Shown here piece by piece: positions 16,817 to 25,103 of a stretch of 64,000 nucleotides of DNA. Origin of the DNA: Deltaproteobacteria bacterium. GTDB taxonomy: Bacteria > Desulfobacterota > Desulfobulbia > Desulfobulbales > Desulfocapsaceae. The translations under genes were made by a program, and so were the position numbers. Positions within the stretch are counted from its first letter, which is position 1; each line of letters begins with the position of its first letter. The notes beneath the pieces are model-generated. The model made no database searches. It saw only the letters and a list, made by a program, of their open reading frames with translations, and had not been told where the DNA came from. The stretch is taken from the NCBI GenBank assembly GCA_026388715.1, contig JAPLJF010000026.1, positions 62,001-126,000 on the forward strand. Direction: 5' to 3'.

Positions 16817-17446
16817 ATGTCAGAACAGTTGCAGGAAAATTTACCAAAAATTATTGAAGAGTTTGAAAAGAAATGTCAGCAGAGCCCTAATAATGTAATG
16901 GCGCATCATCATCTGGGGTTGGTCTATCTGAAAGCCGGCCGTGTGGATGACGCCATAAAAATGCTTGAGCGGGCCATTGCTATTGATCCCATGAGTGGTG
17001 AGAGCATGATCAACCTAGGGGCCATTTACTTTGGCAAGGGGGATCTGGCCAAGGCCCAGGAGCTGAACGAAGAGGCGATCAGAGTCATGCCTGAGACCGC
17101 TCAGGCCCATGCCAATATGGGGTTGATCTGGCAGCAGCGCAACGAGCTGGATAAAGCCATAGCGGCTTACGACAAGGCCATTCAGCATGATCCCAAGCTG
17201 GCTACGGTGTGGATGAACCTGACCTCGGTATTGACCATGAAGGGTGAGGACGAACGAGCCCTTAAGGCGGCGCGTAAGGGCGTGGAGCTTGATCCGGACT
17301 CCCCGTTGGCCCAGAATAATCTGGCGGTGGCCCTTTTCTTCAGTGGCGAGTTCAAGTCGTCCAAGGAGCATATGGAGAAGGCCAGAGAGCTTGGGTATTC
17401 CGTGGATCCGAATTTTGTCAATCGTCTCAATCAAGAGTTGGCATAA
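16817..17446 (+). CDS. TPR-repeat protein
   Basis: A 209-residue soluble protein built almost wholly of tetratricopeptide repeats: about five copies from residue 35 on (for example HHHLGLVYLKAGRVDDAIKM, INLGAIYFGKGDLAKA, ANMGLIWQQRNELDKAI, NNLAVALFFSGEFKSSKEHM). No signal peptide or membrane helix, so cytoplasmic, and probably a protein-interaction scaffold. ATG 16817 (MSEQLQ) is preferred to the in-frame GTG at 16808. First of three apparently co-transcribed genes; the specific partner is unknown. Confidence 0.85.
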   Translation: MSEQLQENLPKIIEEFEKKCQQSPNNVMAHHHLGLVYLKAGRVDDAIKMLERAIAIDPMSGESMINLGAIYFGKGDLAKAQELNEEAIRVMPETAQAHANMGLIWQQRNELDKAIAAYDKAIQHDPKLATVWMNLTSVLTMKGEDERALKAARKGVELDPDSPLAQNNLAVALFFSGEFKSSKEHMEKARELGYSVDPNFVNRLNQELA

Positions 17447-17492
17447 AGCAAGAAATGCGATCTGGAGTTGATCTCGAATCAATTGATAGTGT

Positions 17493-18653
17493 ATGAGTAA
17501 GCAACGAATAACAACACCACCGTGGTGTCCCTTTTGTGGCCAGAAAGTTGGGCGGGCAACGGATGGCATAGAACGGAAGATGCATGAGTTCAAGGTGGGG
17601 CGTTGCGAGTGTGGCGCGGTTTATAGCTGTGATCCCACTGGCCATAACATCGGATCGGCCATTGTCGAGACCTTGGTCCTGGCTTGTGACAATAACTGGG
17701 ATTTGGCTTGGGACCTGTTGCCTGAAGATGACTATCTGACTGGCCGGGTGGAAGATTATGACGAATTGACCCACCAGGTTGTCAATACCAAGAATATGGA
17801 TGGTCGGCCGGTGCGGGGTGTCCTTTATTTTGTACGTCTGCATACGGCGATCACTGAGATTTCCAAGCGGGTCAAAGAGAAAAAATCTGCCCAGGCCAGC
17901 CAACTCAATGTCGAATCAGAACAGATTCCTATTGTGATGGAGCCTGTTCTTGATCCAAAACGGAAAAAAGCCAAGGCCACCAAACAGGATGTGAAACGAT
18001 ATGCCGAACTGGGCGATATCGATGCCCTGGTCGCCCTCTGTTTTGATGACAAGAAGACCCTGCGTCTCATGCAACGGTTGTTGTATGAGCCAGACGAGGA
18101 ACAGCGATGGCGGATCGCCGGGATTATCGGACAGGTTTGTTCCCGGGTTGCCAGCAGGGAACCAGGGCAGGTGGCTGAGCTGTTGCACCGGCTTTTTGAG
18201 GCCTGTTCCGATTCCGCTGCCACCCCCTGGGGCATGGTGGAGACTCTGGGAGAGGTGATCGCCGGGCGGCCTGATATCTTTGGCGCCTTTACCCGGCATC
18301 TCTTGAACTATATGGGGGACAGCTCTACGCAGAGCCAGGTTGTCTGGGCACTCAGCAAGATTGCTCGGGTGCGGCCTGATCTGATCCGTGCAACCCCTTT
18401 CTACAATCTGTTTCATTTTATGAATGATCCCGATCCGGCCATGCGCGGTCAGGTTGCCCGTCTGTTGGGCCGTATCAATGCAACAGAGGTCGCAACCCAG
18501 CTTATGGCGCTCACTGAAGATACGGCTGAGTTGTCGATATGGGAAGACGCAAAATGTATTCAATATACCGTTTCAGCCCTGGCCCAGGAGGCTGTGGCCA
18601 GGATTCATAGAGGAGATTCCAGCAATGACCAAGACCACCCTGCAATCCATTGA
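17493..18653 (+). CDS. Zn-finger / HEAT-repeat protein of unknown function
   Basis: 386 residues. The N-terminus has a knuckle-like set of cysteines (C12, C15 in WCPFCGQ; C38, C40 in RCECGA; also C46), suggesting zinc binding. The middle (about 60-135) is an unrecognised alpha/beta segment. From about 165 to the end the protein is helical with HEAT-like repeats (LLYEPDEEQRWRIAGIIGQV, MVETLGEVIAGRPDIF, ALSKIARVRPDLI, DPDPAMRGQVARLLGRI). I have a memory of similar proteins in sulfate reducers annotated as DVU0298 family, which a search should confirm. Its last 29 nt overlap the next gene, so the two are translationally linked. No enzyme motif is visible. Confidence 0.8.
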   Translation: MSKQRITTPPWCPFCGQKVGRATDGIERKMHEFKVGRCECGAVYSCDPTGHNIGSAIVETLVLACDNNWDLAWDLLPEDDYLTGRVEDYDELTHQVVNTKNMDGRPVRGVLYFVRLHTAITEISKRVKEKKSAQASQLNVESEQIPIVMEPVLDPKRKKAKATKQDVKRYAELGDIDALVALCFDDKKTLRLMQRLLYEPDEEQRWRIAGIIGQVCSRVASREPGQVAELLHRLFEACSDSAATPWGMVETLGEVIAGRPDIFGAFTRHLLNYMGDSSTQSQVVWALSKIARVRPDLIRATPFYNLFHFMNDPDPAMRGQVARLLGRINATEVATQLMALTEDTAELSIWEDAKCIQYTVSALAQEAVARIHRGDSSNDQDHPAIH

Positions 18654-19221
18654 GAATATCGTCCCGGTGGATCAGAAGAAGAAATCCTCTGATCCTGCCC
18701 AGGCACAATATGAAGAAGGAAAGGACTTTTTAGAGAAGAAGGAACTGGCCCAGGCCGCCCTTGCCTTCCATAATGCCCTTTTGGCCTTTGAAGAAAAAAA
18801 TAACCAGAACGGAATTGCCAATGCCGCCAACCAGCTTGGTCATGTCTGTCTGCAGCGTCAAGACTACGAAATGGCCCTGAAACATTATCAGCGGGCTTGG
18901 GAAATCTGTGAGAAGCAGGATGATCCTATGAGTCTGATTGCCCTGTCGCAAAAGCTTGTTTCAGTGTACCAGGGGATGAAACAGTATCCAGAGGCCGTTA
19001 AAATCTGTCTTGATCTGCTCGAGTCGTATAATCTGAACAATAATCCACAAGGGGTTGTTGATACCTTGGAACGGATGGTTGGTATTTATATTGAAGCGGG
19101 CGATACAGCCAAGGCTGCCGATGGGTATCGGACGATTGCCTCTATCCACTCCAGGTATAAACACAAGAATATCGCCGAGCGTTTTATGGAAAAGGCGCAG
19201 GCACTGGAAGAGGCTGTCTGA
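18625..19221 (+). CDS. Second TPR-repeat protein
   Basis: 198 residues; the true start is ATG 18625 (MTKTTLQSIENI) with AGAGGAG 9 nt upstream, inside the end of the HEAT gene. The same reading frame is open further upstream, but that part is out-of-frame HEAT coding. After a short Lys/Pro linker, three to four TPRs follow (ALAFHNALLAFEEKNNQ, QLGHVCLQRQDYEMALKHY, LVSVYQGMKQYPEAVKI, MVGIYIEAGDTAKAADGY). Cytoplasmic. ribE begins 19 nt downstream, so this cluster may share a transcript with the riboflavin genes. Confidence 0.85.
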   Translation: MTKTTLQSIENIVPVDQKKKSSDPAQAQYEEGKDFLEKKELAQAALAFHNALLAFEEKNNQNGIANAANQLGHVCLQRQDYEMALKHYQRAWEICEKQDDPMSLIALSQKLVSVYQGMKQYPEAVKICLDLLESYNLNNNPQGVVDTLERMVGIYIEAGDTAKAADGYRTIASIHSRYKHKNIAERFMEKAQALEEAV

Positions 19222-19240
19222 GACAGGCCAAAGGACGGTC

Positions 19241-19900
19241 ATGTTTACAGGCATTGTCGCAGGTACAGGCATATTGCGGGGGAGACGAGGTGCTGTCGGT
19301 GGTCTGGCCTTTGACCTTGAGGCGGGATTTGATCTGGTTGATCCGGAAGAAGGGGAATCGATTGCCATTAATGGTGTCTGTCTGACGGCGTATGCCATGG
19401 CATCCCGACGTTTCACATTGGATGTGTCTCCTGAAACCCTGACGCGCACTACCTTGGGAGATCTTGGCGTTGGTGCTCCGGTCAATATGGAACGGGCCTT
19501 ACGGCTGTCTGACAGGTTGGGAGGACACATCGTTTCTGGTCATGTTGATTGCGTGGCCACGGTGCGTGAGCGACGGCCCACAGGTGCCTTTACCCTTTTC
19601 ACTTTTTCCTTGCCTGAACAATGGAGCCGGTATGTTATTGAAAAGGGATCGGTTACGATTGATGGGGTAAGTCTGACCGTCAACAGTTGCAGGGCAGGGC
19701 GATTTGAGGTCTCGATCATTCCGCATACCCTGCAGGTGACTACCCTTGGTCGGTTGAAGATCGGTAGCCGGGTGAATATCGAGGTGGATATTATCGGGAA
19801 ATATGTGGAAAAGCTTCTTGGTGCCCAGCCTGCTATCGCTTCCGGGCAGGAACCGGGAAAGATTAATTCTGCCTTTCTGGCAGAGCATGGTTTTTTTTGA
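19241..19900 (+). CDS. ribE: Riboflavin synthase (alpha subunit)
   Basis: Dismutates two 6,7-dimethyl-8-ribityllumazine molecules to riboflavin. The 219-residue protein has the two tandem lumazine-binding domains: MFTGIVAGTG at the start with INGVCLTA, and a second copy with VDCVATV, IDGVSLTVN and VEVDIIGKYVEKLL-type ending. ATG 19241 follows AAGGAC by 4 nt; the open frame continues upstream only as overlap with the TPR gene. It leads the ribE-ribBA-ribH group. Confidence 0.96.
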   Translation: MFTGIVAGTGILRGRRGAVGGLAFDLEAGFDLVDPEEGESIAINGVCLTAYAMASRRFTLDVSPETLTRTTLGDLGVGAPVNMERALRLSDRLGGHIVSGHVDCVATVRERRPTGAFTLFTFSLPEQWSRYVIEKGSVTIDGVSLTVNSCRAGRFEVSIIPHTLQVTTLGRLKIGSRVNIEVDIIGKYVEKLLGAQPAIASGQEPGKINSAFLAEHGFF

Positions 19901-19965
19901 TTTTATATACTTCTTCATGAGTGAAGGGGTGAAAGATAGTTTATTTTAACACAAGGTATTTGATC

Positions 19966-21180
19966 ATGGCAGTCAGTCCAATTCAGGAAGTAATACAAGA
20001 TATCAAGGCCGGGAAAATGGTCATTCTGGTTGATGATGAAGACCGGGAAAATGAGGGGGACCTTTGCATGGCCGCTGAGGCCGTCACTCCTGAGGCCATT
20101 AATTTCATGGCCAGGCATGGCCGGGGGCTGATCTGTCTGACCCTGAGCCCAGACCTTGTGGATAAGTTGCAATTGCCGATGATGGTGAGTGATAATCAGT
20201 CCCCCTACGGTACGGGTTTTACCATCAGTATCGAGGCCCGGACCGGGGTGTCAACAGGTATCTCGGCAGCGGATCGAGCCCGTACCATCGAGGCCGCCGT
20301 TGCTCCTGATGTCAAACCCTATGATATTATCAGCCCTGGTCATATCTTTCCGCTGCGGGCCCGGGCGGGTGGGGTGCTGGTCCGTCTCGGTCAGACTGAA
20401 GGGTCGGTGGATCTTGCCCGCCTGGCAGGGTGCCGGACGGCCGGGGTGATCTGTGAGATCATGAATGAGGACGGCACCATGTCGAGGATGCCTGATTTGG
20501 AGAAGTTTGCCGCGGAGCACGATCTGAAGATTGCCACCATCGCCGATCTGGCCGCCTACCGTCTACGTGAGGATATCCTGGTGCATCGTGCGGTTGAGGC
20601 CCGGGTGCCTACTGAACATGCCGGTGAGTTCAAGGCAGTGGTCTATACCAATGACGTGGATAATCTGGAACATGTGGCCTTGGTGAAAGGGCAGATTGAT
20701 CCCGAGAAAAAGGTTCTGGTCCGCGTTCATTCCGAATGTCTCACCGGCGATGTCTTTGGTTCGGCCCGTTGTGATTGTGGGTCACAGTTGCATGCGGCAA
20801 TGCGGATGATCGATCAGGAGGGCTGTGGTGTCCTGCTCTATATGCGCCAGGAGGGGCGGGGCATTGGTCTTGTCAATAAGCTGAAGGCCTATAATCTCCA
20901 GGACGTAGAGGGGATGGATACGGTTGAGGCCAATATCCACCTTGGCTTCAAGGCGGACCTCCGTGATTATGGTATTGGGGCCCAGATCCTCCGTGATCTC
21001 GGGGTTAGGAAGATGAGCCTGCTGACCAATAATCCCAAGAAGATTATCGGCCTTGAGGGCTATGGTATTGAGGTGGTGGATCGTTTTCCTATTGAGATGG
21101 CGGTAAGCGATGAAAATAAGAGTTATCTGCAGTGCAAGCGGGATCGAATGGGGCATCTGATTGCAGTTGACGATGAGTGA
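19966..21180 (+). CDS. ribBA: Bifunctional 3,4-dihydroxy-2-butanone-4-phosphate synthase / GTP cyclohydrolase II
   Basis: Makes both starting units of riboflavin. Residues 1-200 are Rib[12 protein letters not shown] (metal/substrate site), [21 protein letters not shown] and [10 protein letters not shown]. The segment that is GGHTEA in E. coli (metal ligand His153) reads LGQTEG here. Residues about 205-404 are Rib[10 protein letters not shown] with SARCDCG gives the three zinc cysteines, followed by [14 protein letters not shown] 19966 has AAGG 9 nt upstream. ribD, the deaminase/reductase for the next steps, is not in the window. Confidence 0.96.
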   Translation: MAVSPIQEVIQDIKAGKMVILVDDEDRENEGDLCMAAEAVTPEAINFMARHGRGLICLTLSPDLVDKLQLPMMVSDNQSPYGTGFTISIEARTGVSTGISAADRARTIEAAVAPDVKPYDIISPGHIFPLRARAGGVLVRLGQTEGSVDLARLAGCRTAGVICEIMNEDGTMSRMPDLEKFAAEHDLKIATIADLAAYRLREDILVHRAVEARVPTEHAGEFKAVVYTNDVDNLEHVALVKGQIDPEKKVLVRVHSECLTGDVFGSARCDCGSQLHAAMRMIDQEGCGVLLYMRQEGRGIGLVNKLKAYNLQDVEGMDTVEANIHLGFKADLRDYGIGAQILRDLGVRKMSLLTNNPKKIIGLEGYGIEVVDRFPIEMAVSDENKSYLQCKRDRMGHLIAVDDE

Positions 21181-21252
21181 AGAAAGTAGATTTAAACTTT
21201 AAACCTTCTTTTCAGGGAAGGGTATATTAAAAAGAAATAAGGTGGTAATGCG

Positions 21253-21720
21253 ATGGCAAATATGATTGAGGGAAACCTGAAGGCGGATGGCAAGAAATTC
21301 GCTATTATTGTAGCCCGGTTTAATTCTTTTATCTCGGAGAAGTTGCTGGAAGGGGCTCTGGATACCCTTATCCGTTCTGGCGCCCTGGATGCAGATATTG
21401 ATGTGGCCCGCGTCCCCGGTGCCTTTGAGATCCCCCTCATTGCCAAAAAGATGGCCGCGTCTCAGAAATATGATGCGGTGATTTGTCTGGGCGTGGTCAT
21501 TCGCGGGGCTACCCCTCATTTTGATGTGGTGGTCAATGAGGTATCCAAGGGCTCTGCGCAAGTGGGGCTGGAGACAGGGGTGCCTGTTCTTTTTGGGGTG
21601 TTGACCACAGAAACCATTGAACAGGCCATTGAACGTTCCGGTACCAAGGCAGGAAACAAAGGTGCCGAGGTCGCTGTTGCTGCCATTGAAATGGCGAATC
21701 TGATTGTTAATCTGCAGTAA
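21253..21720 (+). CDS. ribH: 6,7-dimethyl-8-ribityllumazine synthase
   Basis: Condenses the RibA/D product with dihydroxybutanone phosphate to lumazine. 155 residues with the ARFNSFIS substrate loop, [23 protein letters not shown] with the catalytic His, and [19 protein letters not shown] precedes the ATG. It usually assembles as an icosahedral or pentameric shell. nusB follows after 14 nt, the common ribH-nusB pairing. Confidence 0.98.
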   Translation: MANMIEGNLKADGKKFAIIVARFNSFISEKLLEGALDTLIRSGALDADIDVARVPGAFEIPLIAKKMAASQKYDAVICLGVVIRGATPHFDVVVNEVSKGSAQVGLETGVPVLFGVLTTETIEQAIERSGTKAGNKGAEVAVAAIEMANLIVNLQ

Positions 21721-21734
21721 CGGTCTTTCATCCT

Positions 21735-22205
21735 ATGGGAATACGTCGAAAATCACGAGAAGCCGCCATGCAGTTTCTTTTTCAGGAAGATTTCCTTCCT
21801 GGAGGTCTGCAATTGCAAGACGATCTTGATGTGCGTTTTGCGCGGTTTTGTGCTCTCTATCCGGTACAGAAACTGGCAATCCCCTATGCCCTTGAGTTGT
21901 CGCGGGGAACCATGCGGAATATTGATCGTATTGATACGTTGATCAGAGAAAGTGCGAGTAACTGGCGTATTGAAAGGATTGCCTCAACTGATAGAAATCT
22001 TTTGCGGATTGCGGTCTGTGAGATGCTTTTCAGTGAAGATGCCCCTGATCAGGTGGTCATTAATGAGGCTGTGGAGATCGCCAAACGTTATGGGACGGAA
22101 GATTCCCCATCTTTTGTCAATGGTGTTCTCGATGCGGTGCGAGTTGTGATTCGTGGAACTGGCGAACCGCCGAGGGCAGGGGCCGATACGGGTGCACAGG
22201 CCTGA
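21735..22205 (+). CDS. nusB: Transcription antitermination factor NusB
   Basis: All-helical RNA-binding factor that with S10 (NusE) binds boxA in rRNA leaders. 156 residues; RRKSREAAMQFLFQ at the N-terminus and DQVVINEAVEIAKRYGT plus FVNGVLDAV at the C-terminus are characteristic. The last ~15 residues (GEPPRAGADTGAQA) form a short disordered tail. Confidence 0.96.
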   Translation: MGIRRKSREAAMQFLFQEDFLPGGLQLQDDLDVRFARFCALYPVQKLAIPYALELSRGTMRNIDRIDTLIRESASNWRIERIASTDRNLLRIAVCEMLFSEDAPDQVVINEAVEIAKRYGTEDSPSFVNGVLDAVRVVIRGTGEPPRAGADTGAQA

Positions 22206-22213
22206 ACTATTCC

Positions 22214-24334
22214 ATGGAGCAAACACCAATCAAGACAAAGCCTGACTTGAGGCAGGAGGCGGTTGCTGTTTGTGGGATTTTTCTTGCTTGTTTTCTGTTC
22301 CTCAGTCTGTTGTCCATGTCTTTGGAGACAGCTGGTAATTGGGGCGGTGAATTTGGCCGGATTCTTGCTCAGTTTCTCGTCGGATTTACTGGCGTGGGGG
22401 CCTATCTTCTGGCCGGACTTCTTCTCTTTATCTCCTTCCTTTTTTTTGGGCCTCGTATGGTCTTTGACCGTCTACCCCAGATAACGGCGGGTTTAACTGG
22501 TGCGGTTATTGCTGCCTGCGGCCTTCTTTCCTCTCTATCCCTGCAAGGTCTTGTCAGCGTGGAAGCAGGCGGTTTTTTGGGAAAGACTGTTTTGGGTCTG
22601 CTGCGTTCGATGCTTGGTGGGCCCGGTGCTATTCTTTTTTTATTGTTGATTTTTATTATCTCCATCATGCTTTCCATCCGTTTTTCTCCTTATGAATTTG
22701 TCTCTTTTTTCTGGAGAGTGCTGAAAAATATGGGAGGGCAACCGAAAGCCCGACAGAATGAGCGGCGCGGAGCAAATATCGTTGCTCCGGCGGGAGAGCT
22801 GCGGTCTGCAAAAAAAGAAGGGCCAGCGGTTGAGACTGTGCCTGCTCTTGTAAGCGGGGTGCCGGTTGTTAAGGAGTTACAGGCGACATCAGAGATTTTG
22901 GTGGAGGATGAGAACTTTTCTCTGCGACCACTTGCCCGGGGAGAGTGGCGGCTGCCACCTTTATCCTTGTTGGAAAAACCTGAATTGGTTCAGCACAAAG
23001 TAGATCATGAGGAATATTACAAGGTATCCAAACAACTGGAACAAAAGCTGATCAATTTTGGTGTTTCGGGCAAGGTGGTGGGGATCTCACCTGGCCCGGT
23101 GGTGACAACCTATGAGTATGCCCCGGCAGCAGGTGTCAAGATTAACAAGATTGTGGGTCTGGCTGATGACCTGGCTCTGGGGCTCAAGGCGCAATCGGTC
23201 AGGGTGGTGGGTTCGGTACCGGGCAAGGCAGCCCTTGGTATCGAGATTCCTAATAAAGATCGGCAGGTGGTGTACATCCGGGATCTGCTGACTACAGAAA
23301 CATATCGTTCCTCGGTGGCAAAACTTTCTATTGCCCTCGGCCTTGATGTGGTTGGCAATCCAGTCATTGCTGATCTGGCCAAAATGCCGCATCTCCTTAT
23401 TGCTGGAGCCACCGGAGCGGGCAAAAGTGTGGCCATCAATACTATTATCTCTTCGATCTTGTATAATGCGACCCCTGATGAGGTGCGGATGCTGATGGTC
23501 GATCCCAAGCGGATTGAACTGTCGGGGTATGAAGGGATTCCGCATCTGCTGCATCCGGTGGTGGTTGAACCCAAGCTGGCCTCCAGGGCTTTGCAGTGGG
23601 CGGTGCGGGAAATGGAGCGGCGTTACCGCTTGATGGAAGAGGCAAAGGTCAAAAATTTTGACTCCTACAATGAGACCACCGCGGAAAAATTACCCTACAT
23701 CGTCATTATTGTCGATGAGCTGGCAGACTTGATGATGGTCGCCTCTAAAGATGTGGAGGCTGCAATTGCCCGATTGGCCCAGATGGCCAGGGCCTCGGGG
23801 ATGCACCTTATCCTGGCGACACAACGGCCGTCCGTGGATGTATTAACCGGTCTTATCAAGGCCAATTTCCCCACTCGTATTTCCTTTAAGGTGGCATCCA
23901 AGATTGATTCACGGACAATTATCGATACCTCTGGAGCTGAGCACCTTCTCGGGGCCGGGGATATGCTCTATCTGGCCTCGGGTAAATCTTTGCAACGGAT
24001 TCATGGGGCCTATATCTCCGAGGCGGAGACGGCGCAGATTGTTGAATTTTTGAAAGAGCAGGGAAGCGCCAACTACGACGATTCAGTGGTGGCCGAGGTC
24101 GAGGAAGAGAGTGGGGGCGAGGTTGGGGGTGATGAGAATGCCGATGAACGGTATGATGAGGCTGTTACTATTGTTTGTGAGTCAGGGCAGGCCTCTATCT
24201 CCATGGTACAGCGTCGGTTGCGGATTGGTTATAACCGGGCCGCAAGATTGGTCGAGTTGATGGAAAAAGAGGGGATTGTCGGCCCGGCTGATGGGGCCAG
24301 GCCAAGAGAAGTTCTGGTAAGAAAAACATATTAA
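22214..24334 (+). CDS. ftsK: DNA translocase FtsK
   Basis: Septum-linked dsDNA pump that clears chromosome ends and activates XerCD at dif. 706 residues, shorter than E. coli FtsK because the central linker (about 170-240) is short. Four hydrophobic segments occupy residues 15-165. The motor has Walker A GATGAGKSV (about 396-404) and Walker B IIVDELADLM (about 497). The C-terminal gamma winged helix (about 640-706; SMVQRRLRIGYNRAARLV) reads KOPS. No strong Shine-Dalgarno precedes the ATG, which is 8 nt after the nusB stop. Confidence 0.96.
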   Translation: MEQTPIKTKPDLRQEAVAVCGIFLACFLFLSLLSMSLETAGNWGGEFGRILAQFLVGFTGVGAYLLAGLLLFISFLFFGPRMVFDRLPQITAGLTGAVIAACGLLSSLSLQGLVSVEAGGFLGKTVLGLLRSMLGGPGAILFLLLIFIISIMLSIRFSPYEFVSFFWRVLKNMGGQPKARQNERRGANIVAPAGELRSAKKEGPAVETVPALVSGVPVVKELQATSEILVEDENFSLRPLARGEWRLPPLSLLEKPELVQHKVDHEEYYKVSKQLEQKLINFGVSGKVVGISPGPVVTTYEYAPAAGVKINKIVGLADDLALGLKAQSVRVVGSVPGKAALGIEIPNKDRQVVYIRDLLTTETYRSSVAKLSIALGLDVVGNPVIADLAKMPHLLIAGATGAGKSVAINTIISSILYNATPDEVRMLMVDPKRIELSGYEGIPHLLHPVVVEPKLASRALQWAVREMERRYRLMEEAKVKNFDSYNETTAEKLPYIVIIVDELADLMMVASKDVEAAIARLAQMARASGMHLILATQRPSVDVLTGLIKANFPTRISFKVASKIDSRTIIDTSGAEHLLGAGDMLYLASGKSLQRIHGAYISEAETAQIVEFLKEQGSANYDDSVVAEVEEESGGEVGGDENADERYDEAVTIVCESGQASISMVQRRLRIGYNRAARLVELMEKEGIVGPADGARPREVLVRKTY

Positions 24335-24379
24335 TATCTGACTGGGTATCGGTGATTGATTTTCTGTTGATTAATTTTC

Positions 24380-24408
24380 TTGACAATTATTTGGCAACAA
24401 ACTATAAG
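24380..24408 (+). promoter_or_regulatory. Sigma-70-type promoter for aprBA
   Basis: Perfect -35 TTGACA (24380-24385), 17-bp spacer and -10 TATAAG (24403-24408). Transcription would start near 24415, leaving a roughly 200-nt leader before aprB. That leader includes a CCCAG/CTGGG hairpin near 24568-24585 and a strong GAGGAGGT ribosome-binding site. Confidence 0.75.
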
Positions 24409-24619
24409 ATGAATTCTATGAAAATGAGTGACCGTTCATTTTGTTGCTGGCCTGAATTTTTGCTTTAATTTTTATGTTATTTTAGGTGGTTATGTGCTTG
24501 TGAGCTGCCTTCTTGTTTTTGATTTAGAGGGTTGTTTGGTGTGTGTTTTGTGTAGCGGTTAAGTTGGCCCAGTCGGTTCTGGGTCGCAAAAGTAAAAATA
24601 AACTGAGGAGGTAGTTTTT

Positions 24620-25039
24620 ATGCCAAGTTATGTAGATCCTTCCAAGTGCGATGGTTGCAAGGGTGGCGACAAAACAGCGTGTATGTACATTTGTCCCAAC
24701 GACCTGATGGTGCTTAACAAAGAGGAAATGCGTGCCTACAACCAGGAGCCAGATGCCTGCTGGGAGTGTTATTCTTGTGTGAAGATTTGTCCACAAGGCG
24801 CAATCTTTGTTCGCGGCTATGATGATTTCGTGCCTATGGGTGGTCAGGTTCATCCAATGCGCAGTGCTGCTGATATCATGTGGACCGTCAAGTTCCGTAA
24901 TGGTAACATCAAACGCTTCAAATTCCCGATTCGTACCACCTCTGAAGGTGCTGCCAACGCATATGTAAGCACCAAGGGCGCTAATCTGGATGATGAGTGT
25001 CTGGTTCTTGAGTCAGCTCTTCCAACACCAAAGAAATAA
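24620..25039 (+). CDS. aprB: Adenylylsulfate reductase, beta (iron-sulfur) subunit
   Basis: Electron-transfer subunit of cytoplasmic APS reductase, 139 residues, with two [4Fe-4S] clusters. Ligands are visible as C10, C13, C21 and C25 (with the lineage-typical longer insert between the second and third) and C47, C50, C53 and C57 (CWECYSCVKICP). The C-terminal half (from about 75) is the beta-strand part and tail that wrap around AprA. The aprB-aprA order and 64-nt spacing are as in sulfate reducers. A strong promoter and GAGGAGG site suggest very high expression. Confidence 0.98.
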   Translation: MPSYVDPSKCDGCKGGDKTACMYICPNDLMVLNKEEMRAYNQEPDACWECYSCVKICPQGAIFVRGYDDFVPMGGQVHPMRSAADIMWTVKFRNGNIKRFKFPIRTTSEGAANAYVSTKGANLDDECLVLESALPTPKK

Positions 25040-25103
25040 TTCTGGCTCTTCTTTTGAGAAGAATTACACGCAAACTCTTTTAATATTTTAAGGAGATTTT
25101 AAT

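Noticed and set aside
19901-19965. FMN riboswitch ahead of ribBA (also ribE, ribH)
   Set aside because: Gaps are too short and the conserved RFN core is not present.
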